This document shows, in pieces, positions 44,760 through 56,751 of a stretch of DNA of 64,000 bases (the stretch's first letter is position 1; the number at the start of each line of letters is the position of its first letter). The notes under the pieces were generated by a model that had not been told where the DNA came from, made no database searches, and saw nothing but the letters and a program-made list of their open reading frames with translations. The position numbers were made by a program, and so were the translations under genes. Source of the DNA: Chrysopilus asiliformis (lineage: Eukaryota; Arthropoda; Insecta; Diptera; Rhagionidae); contig OZ035963.1 in the NCBI GenBank assembly GCA_964034945.1, positions 33,139,644 to 33,203,643 on the forward strand, in the 5' to 3' direction.

Positions 44760-45110
44760 TGGCTTCCTTTTTTATTTGAAACCAATATATCTCTCCATGA
44801 TATCTCTTGGACTTTCCGGATCCGGTTTCCTTATTTGGAGAGACCAGCCCCTAACGAAAATTTTCGTCCTCACCTCTCTGTCCATCGCCTGCTATGTCCT
44901 GCAATTCTGAAATGGTTTGGATCCGGTTTACACCATTAGAGATCCCAACGCTCAGGAAAATGTTTCGCCTACTAATATTTACCTCTTCTCCTATTTGTAA
45001 ACCCCTCACCCGCTATCTTCTGAATTCCGAAGTGATTTGGATCCGGTTTTACCATCAGAGGTTACCCTTCGCTCATTTTCGCTCACTTGTATTTACCCCA
45101 CAATTTTAAA
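44760..45110. repeat. Degenerate tandem repeat, unit about 125 bp
   Basis: Two to three units containing GGATCCGGTTT, CACCATNAGAG, CGCTCANGAAAATGTTTCGC and ATTTACC. A similar arrangement with different sequence (CGTTGGAG..ATTTTGACNCGG..TTTTCG) is at 52650-52940. Confidence 0.55.
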
Positions 45111-45235
45111 TGAAAGACTCGAAAAGGAAGACCGAGTAACTATTCAGGGCGGGGTTGGTCCAGGGGCGAAGCCTGTATTATTGTCTAATTTGAAATTTGT
45201 GTGGATTTTTATGTTTTTTTATCTTTAAATATAAA

Positions 45236-45300
45236 AATTAAAAAAAAATTTAAAAAAAAAATAAAAAAAAAAAAAAAATTTTTTTTTTTTTTTTAAAATT
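45236..45300. repeat. A-tract followed by T-tract
   Basis: About 40 A-rich bases then about 25 T-rich bases, a potential simple foldback; low complexity only. Confidence 0.9.
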
Positions 45301-45339
45301 AGTGCATTTTTTTCCTTTTTAGTATATTTTTTTATGCCT

Positions 45340-45950
45340 CTGTGATATTTTTACGGACTTTTTAACTCCAGAATCGGAATCATACCCCCCAAAAAACTTC
45401 CACATGAGTTTGTATTCGGAAAATTGGAGGAAAAGAATATCACGTTAGCCTTATAGGACCTTCCGTTATACTTACACACTTCTAAATGCCAGAATCGGAT
45501 TCATAGCTCCCAAAAAACCCAGACGAGATTTTTTTCCCGAGAATTTGAAAAAAAAGGATAATCTTGTTATCTTTACAGGATCTTTCGTTATCCTTACAGA
45601 CTTCTTAATCCCAGAATCGGATTCATAGACCCCAAAAACCTCCAGATTTTTGTTCTCGGAAAATTTTATGGAAAGCATAATCACGTTATCCTTAGTTGAC
45701 CTTCCGTTATCCTTGCAAGGACGAAGTAGTGAAAATATTGTATTGTCATCGGAGTTACGTATGTGTGCAAAATTCCGGATGAGTGAAAGTGGGTCTAAAA
45801 TAGATTACAAGTTTTGACCTTGACTGACAAACAGACAAACACGAAGGCAAGCTAAATAAAAGCATTCAAAAAAACATTTGTCACGACTAACTCACTGACA
45901 CATCAACGCCTAGCCCAAACCCCTGGGATGGCATTCTGCAAGTGTGCAGC
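45340..45950 (+). repeat. Repeat family G, intact copy, with family E tail
   Basis: Three units of about 125 bp (CAGAATCGGA...CCAAAAA...AGGATAATCNNGTTATC...TCCTTACAGACTTCT). Then GGAGTTACGTATGTGTGCAA, the uninterrupted form of the mariner target, a short ACAAACAGACAAACACG tract, and TCAACGCCTAGCCCAAACCCC, the reverse of the family E block at 11620. Confidence 0.65.
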
Positions 45951-47540
45951 GCGAATGCAAACGAATATCCTCATTTAATTACTATTGGCAATTCTGGAGT
46001 AGGTGTATAATGAGCGACATTTTTGCACCGATATTTCAGAAATGAGATTTGGATTTCAGAAGTGCGTTTTGGTTAAACAAACCAAAACGAAAATGCAAAC
46101 TTTGCATGTGTGTGCAAATATTCATCATTTTGCACTGGCAAAAAACGTACGCTTGAGACGCTCACTAGAACGGGTTTTTCGAAATTCGGGGATTTGCGAA
46201 AGTTCTCAAAATCTGAATTTTTTCCGGCGAGTTTATATGAAACAATTCCTTCCGGAATAAGACTTCTTCCAGAATAAATTCTTGAAATTATGTGTCATAT
46301 TCTAAACGTTTGTGCAACAAAAACTATGGTCACATAATAAAAACCGCATAATAAAGTGTCAGATGTGACCGGGCCTTAGGCATTACCGATCAATATTAAA
46401 AAAGAATATTAGTTGGAGTGGGCCACATGATTTTCTATTTGATTTTATACAAGAGAATTGATATCATGGAAATTTTTTAGATAAAAAAGTAACACAAAAT
46501 GTTACACAGCCTCCCAGCAGTCTTAGATAAACAATTGTTGCTGTAAAGTAAAAGTACCGCGTGGATTGAGCGCCACTTCAATTTCTTAGTCCGTGCCGCT
46601 GAGTCCGCAGTTTTCTAGACATGATTGACTGACAAGCAATCGTCTTCAATTGATCAGGTACGTGAGGTTGGAGGATGCTTGCAGCTTGGCAAACCTATGG
46701 GGGTGGTAGGGTGTGGTGAAGGGAAAATAATAGAAGAAACCACCATTCTGATCCAAGTGCATCACCCAAACCGAACTTCTGATCCAAGGCAATGGGCAGA
46801 TACTAAAATACATTGCAAACTTTGTCGATCAGGTGAAGATTCTGCATTTCACGACATAATGGAGCCGAGAAGGTATCACTCGTCGAAGCTTCTATTTGTT
46901 GCCCCTCGTATTGCGATCATTGCTGTTTAACTCTGTAATGATTGACTATTCTTATAAACTATACTTTCTATGTACAGGAAAATACCAAACTAGGGCCACC
47001 ATTATACCATTATCCAGTAACCGGCCATATTACTCAATAAAAAGTACGCAAGGTACTCTGATTTAACAAAACTAATTGACAACTATAGGGCTGTAGCAAA
47101 ATCTCAACATATACTAAGATGGTATTGATTTTTTTCCAGTTTACATACTTAATTTTCTGAAACACGGGTTCATCTTTTGATCTCTTTACCGGCCGTAAGT
47201 AATTCAAGGTAGAACATTTTTGATGGACAACGATAAAATAGATCTTTGGCGCCAACTAAGTTATTTGCTGTGGATTCGTTACGGATATAGTATTTTTAAT
47301 GAGGCTTTATAGAGCTGTCAAATTGACGTCCATTGACTCCTTTTTTAGCTACTGCATTAGTAATGGAATTATATGCCCCATTTCATGGTTATATATTGGT
47401 GAAAGGAAACTAACGTTACTAGTTTGTGGTTGTATTATATTAAAAAAGATTTCATTTCAAGATTTTGTTAATTTTTTTGTACAGGAATAAAACTAATGTT
47501 GGTATTTATTAGATTAGGTGCAGATCTAAAACCGGTGGAG
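45951..47540. other. No gene recognised
   Basis: Frames of 85-101 codons at 46003 and 46625 lack recognisable domains, signal peptides or splice support. Nothing else is evident. Confidence 0.5.
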
Positions 47541-47555
47541 GAGAGGAGGGTGGGA

Positions 47556-47568
47556 GGGGGGGGGGGGG
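47556..47568. repeat. Homopolymer of 13 G within a G-rich purine tract
   Basis: GGAGAGGAGGGTGGGAGGGGG and onward, with several G-runs of three or more (47537-47570), could adopt a G-quadruplex; rare in this AT-rich window. Confidence 0.8.
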
Positions 47569-47789
47569 TGGAAGGCAAAGGGGGTTCATGGGCAATCGAT
47601 TAAGACTGTTGGAATATGATTTTACATAGCTCTCTTAATGAAAGTGTTAAAAGTACCAACTTCAATTTCGTGAAAATTAAAAATCCGTTAGAACATAAGA
47701 AAATCTACAATTGCCAGGGGCCAATCGTCAAATACTCCACATAGGACAGATAAAATTTTTATTTAAAAAAAATCGTTTGTCCTTCCCCC

Positions 47790-48202
47790 GGTCCGACTGG
47801 ATTTTCATGTATGGAACGGTTATGTAAAATCATATTCTAAATGGGCCTTACTAATGAACATTTATAAAGTCGAGTTTAGTTAGTTTCGAAACTAGCAAAT
47901 TTTAGTAGTTGACTTTTATATTATTATCAATGGCTAATTTAGTTTCGACTCTAACAAAAAATAAAGTATTTTAGTCTATGATTAAGTTGTTACTAATAAG
48001 TTAGCGACAACTCGTTGTTAAGAGCCATTAAAGTCTAGTACTAAAATTCACTAGTTTTAAGACTAAGTAAACTAGACTTTAGAAATGTTCATTGGTAAGG
48101 CCCAATATATTTTGTCTGCATAAATTTTTTGATACGAGTCATCGTTTTCGAGAAAATTGCATGGAGAATGGAGAAGGATTGGTCCAACTGGATTTTGATG
48201 TA
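47790..48202 (+). repeat. Degenerate tandem repeat interrupted by a MITE
   Basis: Blocks CCNACTGGATTTTNATGTAT, CATATTCTAAAT and ACGNNNCATCGTTTTCGAGAAAAT occur in order here and partly again after the NUMT (GGTCCAACTGAATTCTATTC, GACGTACCATTTTCGAGAAA at 48500-48530). The NUMT therefore sits between two units. Confidence 0.6.
47843..48103. mobile_element. MITE with GGGCCTTACTAATGAACATT ends
   Basis: 261 bp. The left end GGGCCTTACTAATGAACATT and the right end AATGTTCATTGGTAAGGCCC are inverted repeats with one mismatch. AAT flanks both sides. Subterminal TAGTTTCGA/CTAGT words recur inside. GGGCC ends and a 3-bp AT-rich duplication fit PIF/Harbinger. Confidence 0.75.
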
Positions 48203-48461
48203 TTAGGAGCTTGAATAGGATTAGAAATTAATTTATAATTTTTATTCCCCTAATGACTGATTCAAGTAATTTAATATCTACAGAAGCTTCATTAAAATAC
48301 TTTTTAACCCAAGAACTGGCTTCTTCAATCTTATTATTTGCTATTATTATCTCTATTATAAAATTAAGTATTATTTTTCAAGTAAAAATAAACTATACTT
48401 CATTAATTATTATATCTTCTTTATTATTAAAAAGTTGGAGCTGCTCCCTTTCATTCATTGG
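48203..48461 (+). pseudogene. NUMT: nuclear copy of mitochondrial nad2
   Basis: Read with the invertebrate mitochondrial code (TGA Trp, ATA Met), 48203 onward gives L-G-A-W-M-G-L-E-I-N-L, then after one missing base F-I-P-L-M-T-D, S-T-E-A-S-L-K-Y-F-L-T-Q, L-A-S-S-I-L-L-F, then L-L-L-K-S and, after one inserted T, G-A-A-P-F-H. This is the conserved core of NADH dehydrogenase subunit 2, a proton-pumping inner-membrane subunit of complex I. Only about 85 codons are present, with two frame errors, so it is a dead nuclear insertion. Both junctions lie beside GGTCCAACTG repeats. Confidence 0.9.
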
Positions 48462-48540
48462 TCCAACTGAATTCTATTCTAGACACATTTTACCTTCATA
48501 TGACGTACCATTTTCGAGAAAATCACAAAAACAAGTTTAA

Positions 48541-49728
48541 TTAGTATGGAAGTGAGTCGGAGCAGTCTCTTAAAAAAATATTTAGCCTATTTTCATTTTC
48601 ATATATCACTAACTTAAATGTGAAAGTTCATTAAAATCCACACAGCTGGTTTTAGGTGCTGCGGTAACAAACTAATTAATTACTTTTGTTCGAATAAAAA
48701 TTTGGTAACTGCTACCATTTTTTTTATAGGAATTACTCCCATATTTTACTACTATGCTGTTTTTCCGCATAAGTATGAGATTTCGGCGGAATGTCTCCCG
48801 TTTCCGTATGTGTTTGTGAGATCGATACATTTTTTAAATTGAAATGATTATTGTTACACAGTTTAAAGTTCCAAGATTGCGGTTATCGAGAAATTAGGTT
48901 TTTAGTACAAGAAAAAATGGGCTAAAGGTGCTATAATTTAAAAAATTAAGTAAAAGAAATTATAAATCTTGTTTATTTGCTATTCGGGCTGAGGGTTTTA
49001 AGCGAGTTTAGCCGATAAGTTTTAAGCGAGTTTTTATATTCCATTCGTCTCAAATTTTTTTTAATTATTCAACATATTCAGCATTTAATCTGTTTGCTTT
49101 TTCGATTATTTGCTCGAAAATGCCCTCACACTTTTTGATGTAGTTTAAGAACGAATTGAAATACTACAGTAATTGTTTCCATTATAGAATGAGGACGGAT
49201 AAGTCCAGTTTTTTTTTAGAGAAAAAAAATCCCTCCCACGCCTAAGGAATTTTACTTTTCTCATGTGGGTAAAATCTAGGCGGGGTGGTAAACCCATCAG
49301 GCTACCTATTTTTGGAATTTACTCTTTGAGATCTTTCATTTAAGATATTTCATGCCTTACACATGTCCTTGCAAAAGTTTCAGACAATTTTTCATCAGTT
49401 CCGGAGAGGGAAAGGGCGCGAGCAATGACATATCAATATACACAGTAAAAAAAATAGTGAATATAAATAGGAAAAAGGGTCGATTACCCTATTATTTGAC
49501 TTTTTCTGGTGAAATGACTCTTGTTGTTTGTCTTTCTTGAATCGGACGGCTGGTTACCGAGTTATGGCCAAAGATCGGTTTTCGGTCGAAAACCGATTTG
49601 AGTTTTATTACGAAAGGGTTAACTTACGAAAGGGTTAACTGGGTTAACTTACGAAAGGGTTAACTGTCAAACGATTATACTGCGCTCACTTTTTGACATT
49701 TATGATCAGTATACTCTGGCAAATCATC
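48541..49728. other. No gene recognised
   Basis: AT-rich. TTTTAAGCGAGTTT is duplicated at 48996 and 49019, and TTACGAAAGGGTTAACT occurs three times at 49608-49669. A GGGTCGATTACCCTATTATTTGACTTTTTC block (49464-49506) recurs in reverse at 31686-31735. Confidence 0.5.
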
Positions 49729-50220
49729 ATGAATAGACTCACGCTTGAACAACGCTGCCAAATTATCCAAATTTACTTTGAAAATTAGTCGTATATTCGC
49801 GCCACTTATAAGCAACGTTTTTTTTTAGCAAAATTTTGTTCAGCGATGAAGCTTATTTTTGCAAAATTGCCGCATATGGAGTGAGAACAAGAGACCTTAC
49901 AGAGTCCATTACATCCAGAAAAATGCACCGTTTGGTGCGGTTTACACGCTGGTGGCATCATCGGACCTTATTTCTTCAAAAATGAGGCCAATGGAGATCG
50001 TTACCGCACCATGATCAATAATTTTTTTGTTTGAAAATATGGATGACATTGCTCCGGACGAGATGTGGTTTCAACAGGATGGCGCTACGTGCCATACGGC
50101 GACGGCAACCATCGAATTATTGAAATCAAAATTTGGCGATAACTTGGAGAATGCGCTTCGTCAAGAACACCCGCGGTGGCCATATGCCCAAAATCATTTT
50201 CAAATAAAAAAATTTGATTA
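49729..50220 (+). pseudogene. Second DD41D (rosa-type) mariner transposase remnant
   Basis: Starts M-N-R-L-T-L-E-Q-R with a stop after Y-F-E-N. Then a deletion jumps to I-L-F-S-D-E-A (first catalytic Asp), a frameshift leads to H-P-E-K-C-T-V-W-C-G, A-G-G-I-I-G-P-Y-F-F-K, another frameshift precedes DEMWFQQDGATCHTA (second Asp). The frame breaks off before the third Asp. The GTTGTTCCAACGTCCCTGAA at about 50330-50349 may be the right terminus. More diverged from the 24-kb copy than a simple duplicate would be. Confidence 0.85.
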
Positions 50221-50349
50221 AAATTTATTTTTTTGTGTTACTTTTTAAAATTTGAAGTTCTATCAAAAACATCATTTATATTAGGATCACATGTGCAGAA
50301 TGAGTCGGAACTATCTTGAATTCAGGCGTGTTGTTCCAACGTCCCTGAA

Positions 50350-52309
50350 TGTAAATTTCTGTCCCGGATTTTTCAATTTATTGTCACAGTTTAATAAACA
50401 CTAAAACTCCCTAACTAAAAAATATCTATTCAACTTCCGTTGCGGGATGCTCCGAGATGCTCCGTGATGCTCCGGGAAAATAGGTTTTTGCGTCTGTCGT
50501 GCGGTTTTCTTTAGTAGTTTTTTTTCACAACTTCAGTTTCTTTGTGGAACGTAAAAAAGCATAAGAAATTGAGTTACTTTTGGCTTGGCACAACGTAACT
50601 TTTTATTTAAATCCCTTCGTACCATTCTATGTAAAAAAAATCGCTTGTTTCGAATACTAATTAATTACTTTTGTTCGGATGAAATTTTTTTTATAATTTT
50701 CGTTGCGTTTCAGTTATCCTTCATCAGCCCCCTTCATCTACCGTTCATCTTTTCCCGGATTGGCACAAAATAAATGTAGTCATTCTAATATTACATATTT
50801 TTCCAAGGGCTATACAATTTAATAGTTGCAACTTTTTTTTATATATTACAAATTCCTTTTTCTTTTATATTTATGTAAAATATTTTTCAGATTATTTACA
50901 TTGTCGTTTTCCACAGACGAAACGTGACTTCAATATGCTCCAGGAGACATAATTCCCATAAAGGAAATTACCTTCTCGCTCATTGTATTTTTATAACACA
51001 CAGCATATACATATATTATTACTAAGTATGCTTTTGACCCATTTGTTTACATTTTTTGGGGATCTATTTACCTGCCGCACATGAAAGGGTTTTGGTTTCA
51101 AGATCCCAGATATTTGTATCCACGTAGCTGCCAGAACATCAATCCACTGTCGCTGTGGTGACCGTCATCATCATCTCATCATCATCACCTGATGACTCTC
51201 ACAGCCCGTCGTCGAACTCCAATAAGATGGCCATTTGAGCCGATAATTACAGAAAATTACAATAATTTTGTCTGAAATCATAGTTTTTTGTTGTTTCACT
51301 CCATTCAATCTATGCAGGTAAGATTTTAATATCAAATACTTTTTGTATCAATCTGTATCTGTACGTATACGAGGAGGTATAGCGGCGTACATAAATCGAC
51401 TCAAGTTTCTGCTACCTTTTTGTTAAAGGTTTTTTTTTCAGCCGTTAAAATTTGCTTAACATTTTAATTAAAAATAGGATTTTCATTAAAATGCTTTTTT
51501 TCATTCATTCTGAAGGTCGACCATCGACGTTTTCATTATAGGATTTGGTGTCACAGATGTATTGGCTTACGTTTGATTGACATGACAACTATATTTTATG
51601 CACGAGCATAGTTAGAGTGTTAGATTGTTTAGCCGCGTCCTCGCAGTTTCACATTTTTTTTTCTTTATAAGCCGAATTTCGTTGTTAATGAACGTGGGGA
51701 GCGTTTTACTATACTTTTGTTGAGGTGCCCAATTTTATTTAATTCCAACCGAGGTCCATTCATTAGATTCCAATTGCCACTGAATTGATCTATGAATTGA
51801 GTTTCCTTTATAAATGCGTGTAATTTGTTTTTTTTTTTCCTAACACATCTACTACACATCCACTTGAAAAAAAATCATAATTTCATTTTATAATTAAAAA
51901 TTGAATAAAAGCGATGAATAGCTTGGGGGCAAAATTCATTTGTTACTCACTACTGATGGCTGATAGAACGTTTTATAATGAGGACAGCTTTATTTTTTGG
52001 CAGTAAATTAAAGAGTTATCGTTGCTGTTGACCAAAATTGGATTACAATATTCATATAATTGGATTTTTTTATAGAATAAAAGAAGTGTGAAATGAAAAG
52101 AAAAATTTGGCTAATTTAGATACCATTCCAATTTGTGAATATGAACTCTGAAGATCACTTTATAAATTCCACTAACGCCAATTTAATGAATATGATGTAG
52201 CACCTGCTGAGACTGCAATATGAATCCTAAAGTAAGAATAAAATATTTTTCTGGTTTTTACAAGCTTTTATTTAGTTTCACTTTTTTCTTTGTATGTTAG
52301 GGTCAAATC
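50350..52309. other. No gene recognised
   Basis: AT-rich non-coding sequence. (TCATCA)n-like tract at 51162-51190 and GATGCTCCGNGATGCTCCG duplicate at 50446-50470. No supported frame. Confidence 0.5.
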
Positions 52310-52944
52310 TTGTTAGCTAATTTTGATCCATTTCCATTCATCCGATTGACTTGAAATATTTGCATACAAATATAACTCCGATGACAACGTAATATCGTCG
52401 GCTGAGAATTTAAATGTCGTATGTAATTTTCGTTGGTTTTGAGTGAATTGAGTTTAAACTATCATAACTCTTTTTCCAGCGGACCGATTTTTTTCAAATT
52501 TAAATCGAATACAGAATTAGTATTTGTCTTTACGAAAATTAAAAATGAATTGCACCAAATTTAAAAGCAGCTTTGAAAAACTCAGAAACTGATCCCAATT
52601 CAAAACTCGAAAAAAACTACATACGACACTTAAATTCTCAGGCGACGATGTGTCCACATCCCCCCTTGCCTGTAAAACCCTATTCTGCTATTGGCTGAAC
52701 CGTTGGAGACATTTTGACGCGGGTTGCGCCATTGGGTAGATTTTACCCCAAGGAAACTTTTCGCCTACTAAAATTAACCCCTCTTTAACTTGTGGATCTC
52801 TATCCTGCTATCTCCTCAGTCGTTGGAGCGATTTTGACACGGTTTGCATCATTGCGTAAGCCATGTTCCAACGAAATTTTTCGGTTGCTCAATTCGATCT
52901 CACATTGTTTGTAAACCCTTCTCTTGATATTTTCTCAACAGTTT
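52310..52944. repeat. Degenerate tandem repeat, unit about 125-130 bp
   Basis: Units share GTAAAACCCT/GTGGATCTCT, CTGCTATNNNCT, CGTTGGAGNNATTTTGACNCGG, CCANTGNGTA and AAANTTTTCG. CCGATTGACTTGAAATATTTGC at 52338 is nearly the same as the Helitron block CCGATTGACTTGAAATTTGG, tying this to the module family. Confidence 0.55.
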
Positions 52945-53198
52945 GAGCAATTTTGAAGCAACTAGAATAAAAGCCGGCCCTGCTGCCGAAGCCCATCAAA
53001 CACTTTCAGAAACTTATGGGGATGCTGCTCCGTCATATCCCAATTGTCGGTTTTGGTTTCAACGATTTAAAAGTGGTGATTTTGATATCAAAATTTTCAA
53101 AAAAAATTTGATTTTGATATTGTGGCTCGGCCACATATTGCAAGAGTTGTGAAGGATGCACTGTTGCAGCTCGAATGGGAAGTTCTGCCACACCCAGC

Positions 53199-54088
53199 CA
53201 CAGAACTATATACATAGAACGCTCATGGCCATATAAAGCCTAGCATTAAAAGTAAGTCAAAAATTATTGCTTTCTCTGTCCGGCTATATTTCGTTTCAAT
53301 GACATTTCATGTGACTTTCATTCACTGAACTGAAATTGAAATGTATAGCTACCTAAGGCGCTAAGATTTGAATTTTTTCCGGCGATAAATCCAAAATTTC
53401 CATCGCATTAGAAATTTTTGTTGTTTTAATTCTATATATTAATTGAGAGTTAGGATTTTTGTACCCCCTTTTTGACCGACTTCCACTCAAGTGATTTTGT
53501 TACCAAGATGTGGACAAACACAAAACTTAATCAAATTAATATACTGAATATTTTTTCTTCTCAGTTCATTCTTGTGCCCAATTTCTCCTAAAAATGTTTA
53601 CTCAAGAATTTCTTTTAATCTTAGCAACCCAGTCATATCAAAATCAAATGAACTAATGTAAAAAAAATGACAAAAACGAATCACTTACTGAAACATTGCC
53701 ACCACATCTTCTTCAGTATTTCCACAACTTTCGACAATACATTTTGATAAGCCTTTCTTAGGCCGTGGCATGATGACGCGACAGAATTTAATTCACACAA
53801 ATAAATTTTATAATCACTTTTAATATTGACTGCAAACTATTTTGAATTTAATTTCAAAACGAAATCGAATCATGTTCTGTCATATGATGACAGTTCAATT
53901 AACTTAGGTTATCAAAACCGTCAAATTATATGACAGTTCGAGTAACTTATTTACAGTGGAAAAGTGACAACTACTCAGATTTTATATATATTTGTCTCCC
54001 TTTGGCCCAATTTTTTTACTCCACTGAACTGCTAAAAAATGACTTATAAGAGATAGAAGATTGAGCGTTCTATGTATATAGTTCTGTG
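53199..54088 (-). mobile_element. P-element-type non-autonomous transposon, 27-bp perfect ends
   Basis: 890 bp. Ends CACAGAACTATATACATAGA extend to 27 bp without mismatch. A perfect 8-bp duplication CACCCAGC lies at 53191-53198 and 54089-54096; removing the insertion restores the mariner reading LPHPAYSPD. 8-bp duplication and CA-starting ends fit P or hAT. The embedded THAP-like exon points to the P superfamily. Subterminal direct repeats ATGACAGTTC-AANTAACTTA occur at 53888 and 53931. Confidence 0.8.
53689..53771 (-). pseudogene. THAP-like N-terminal exon in the P-type element
   Basis: Minus-strand ATG at 53771 opens M-P-R-P-K-K-G-L-S-K, C-I-V-E-S-C-G-N, then E-E-D-V-V-A-M-F, ending at a consensus donor GTAAGTG. 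The initial M-P-x(n)-C-x4-C layout is that of the start of a THAP zinc-finger, the DNA-binding domain of P-element transposases. The rest of the domain is missing. 83 bp is short, so the match is suggestive only. Confidence 0.45.
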
Positions 54089-54314
54089 CACCCAGCGTAC
54101 TCACCAGACATAGCGCCTTCTGATTAACATTTGTTCAGATCGATGCAGCATGGCTTGGCTGGCACACGGTTTTGAAATACTGAAGAAGTGCGAAAATGGG
54201 TCGATATTTGGATCACTGCCAAACCAACATCGTTCTTTCGACACGGTATCGCCATGTTGCCAGAAAGATGGGAACAAGTTGTAGAAAATGATGGAAAATA
54301 TTTTTAATAATATA

Positions 54315-54546
54315 TGAGCCGCTCACTGCACACTCCGCCTAACTCCATAAAACAAAAAGTTGAGAAATGCGATGAAATAATGTGCATTGTTTTTTAAAAT
54401 TCTCTTTATAATATAAAAATGTTGTCGCTTATTATTCAGGAATCCTTATTATATAAAAAGTTATGAATGACTGTACGAAGTGCTTTACACTTAATTTTAA
54501 GGTTTTTCAAAAGTGGAGTTAATCGATGTGTGCAGTGAGCGGCTCA
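54315..54546. mobile_element. MITE with TGAGCCGCTCACTGCACAC ends
   Basis: TGAGCCGCTCACTGCACAC at the left is matched by its exact reverse complement at the right, and TAACTCCA/TGGAGTTA extends the pairing. TATA borders both sides (TA or TATA duplication). Inserted in the 3' non-coding part of the mariner. Confidence 0.8.
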
Positions 54547-54599
54547 TATATTGTACCAATTTTTCTCAATAAATGCCTTTTTACTGATCAGAATACATG

Positions 54600-56541
54600 C
54601 AAGCACCTAATAGATAGATAGATATTCAAAACAAAAGCCTGTAATGAAAAATTCCGGTAGTCTAAGGGTCAATCAATGGAGATATTGCAACGTTTTATAG
54701 GAATAACTCCTTTTATTTTAATCCTGAGTCCATTTCGAAAAGTAATGTGTCTATCGTACTTATTCTAACATATCGACGTTTCCGTGCAAGAATGTCGTAA
54801 CTTGACTTACGACATTCTTCAACGTTGAATTTTTAATTCACTAAAACTAAATCTAGCCAACTTTTTTGAGATGTTTAGGTTTCGCACTTGCAGACTGAAC
54901 AATTTTCTTTCAAAATCAGTAAAAAATAACTAAAAATCTTCCCAATATTAACATTTTATCGTACTTACAAAAACGTCAGAATTTTGACAGCTCGAGAGAG
55001 ATGGGATAGCCTTGCACGGAGGCGCCGATATACAGTAATATATTCCATATAATACGTCAGAGCCTTCGCCATAATTTTGAGAATGGTTCCATAAACAAAA
55101 ATAATACGGTATTTTTTGTTGGAATTACTCCTGAAAAAAATTTGATCAATGTAAAGAGATTTCGGGGGAATGGAAGGGGAGGATGGTGTGAATGGTGGGA
55201 GAGAGCGGGAAGGTTCAATAGATATGACAATATCCTTAAACAAATTGTTGAAAAAACTCCCAAAAGAGAAATGTTGGTGAGGTGTTACCGTATTTAGAAA
55301 AAAATATTCGTCTAGTAATGATGAAGAACTTTCACCAAACAGGTCAGATTGCAAATAAAAAAGTTTCAGCATTGCCGTTTTTACCTGTTTTTTTAAAAAA
55401 ATTTTTTTGAGTACCGTTATGTCAAAACGTAGAGGTGATAGGGCCCAACTTTGTTCCGGTGTCTTGCTCAGCGGGTTTAGTCTGAAACATTTAAAAGATC
55501 ACCCGTCCTGAAAAAATCCACTTTGTTGCACAGTGTAACTGAAGCTTAACCTTTTATTGTCAGTAGTCACAAAGAGTCCTGATGTTTTCTCAAAACAACC
55601 TCATACCTGTTTTGTATGATAGGAAATTTAATATTAAAAATTAATCCTCTTTTTAATATTTCAAATGCAATTTATTAAAAACTTTCCCAGTTTCATACAA
55701 CTAATTGACCTTCTCATGTTTTATTATTTTTCTCTCTTGCTGGACTAATCGAAGCCCAATTATCAATTTCAAGTTGTTCGTTGTTCAGTTTACTTAATCC
55801 TCATCAATTTTATTTGCTTGACATTTATGCTGGGGCACCATAGTATAGTACAGAACAGATACACAACTTTGTTTTGTTGTAAAACTTTACAGCTGGTCCA
55901 TTTGCCGTGTCCAGTTAAACGTTAGCATGCGGTTAACATATAGAGTTAAACATCTTTTTGCAAACATGTCCAATTTACCTGTCAAATCACATGCTTTATG
56001 TGTTGCTAAATTTTCTATGATTTTTTGATTTTTAAATTTATTAGCTATTGCCGTCTCAACAAAACAAGCAAAATGTGAAAAGGCATAAAAATGATAAATG
56101 GTATAAATTGCCTTTATAGGCTCGGTTTGGGATTTAATCGGTTGTGGGGTCATAGAAAACTTGTATTCAACATTTTCACTGTATGTGTTAAACCATAAGT
56201 TTTCAACGGTCATTCATAACTTTTAACATCAAAAATGCTAACAGAAAGTGGGTTCAACTTCCATTGATAAAATAAATTAATCGAATGTTTTTACAAGTGC
56301 ATACTTATATAAGTAAAAAGTGAATATTGTATTTTAAACATACAGTAAACTTCTTATTCGATTGTGATAAAAAAGCTACATTATTTGTAAATTTAAAATA
56401 GATATCATAATTTATTGTCTAGTCTCCACCGTCATAACGTTGAATTTTGATTTTATTTTTCGGGTTTCTCGGTATTTGAATAAACCGGTTTTTAGTTCTT
56501 TGCAAAGGTGGATGTCTTGATTTTCAACGAAATTTTTTTAT
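54600..56541. other. No gene recognised
   Basis: 54677-54720 repeats 25095-25170. ACTTGACTTACGACATTCTT next to AAGAATGTCGTAA at 54789-54815 is a small hairpin. Minus frames of 135 and 108 codons (54965-55372, 55887-56213) have no recognisable domains. Confidence 0.5.
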
Positions 56542-56713
56542 TATACCCGTATGGTGAAACCAAAGGGTATATTAACGTTGCCTTACCGTTTGTAACGCCA
56601 AGATCCCGTCATCACACACAAAAATGAATTACACCAGTGTGTTTAGAATGATAAAAATAATTAATTTCTGCATGTCCGTCCGTCTGTCCGTCTGTCTGTC
56701 CGTCTGTCTGTCC

Positions 56714-56751
<38 letters not shown>

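Larger units (their letters stand above)
52945..54590 (+). mobile_element. Third mariner (DD34D), disrupted by two nested elements
   Basis: The 5' part encodes A-A-E-A-H, Y-G-D-A-A-P and C-R-F-W-F-Q-R-F-K-S-G-D-F-D, the helix-turn-helix domain. A deletion then leads to A-R-P-H-I-A-R-V-V, L-P-H-P, where a P-type element interrupts. After it come Y-S-P-D-I-A-P-S-D (third catalytic Asp) with stops replacing two residues, then G-I-A-M-L-P-E-R-W and a terminal K-Y-F stop. The 3' flank is split by a 232-bp MITE. The 5' terminus is truncated. Confidence 0.85.

Noticed and set aside
46625..46930. 101-codon frame with several Cys and His
   Set aside because: Cys/His spacing fits no zinc-finger pattern and nothing around it supports an exon.
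47556..47568. Promoter or CpG-island-like feature
   Set aside because: Only a purine-rich G tract; no gene follows within reach.
54965..55372. 135-codon minus-strand frame
   Set aside because: No recognisable domain, partly overlaps a dispersed repeat shared with 25.5 kb, no splice or start support.
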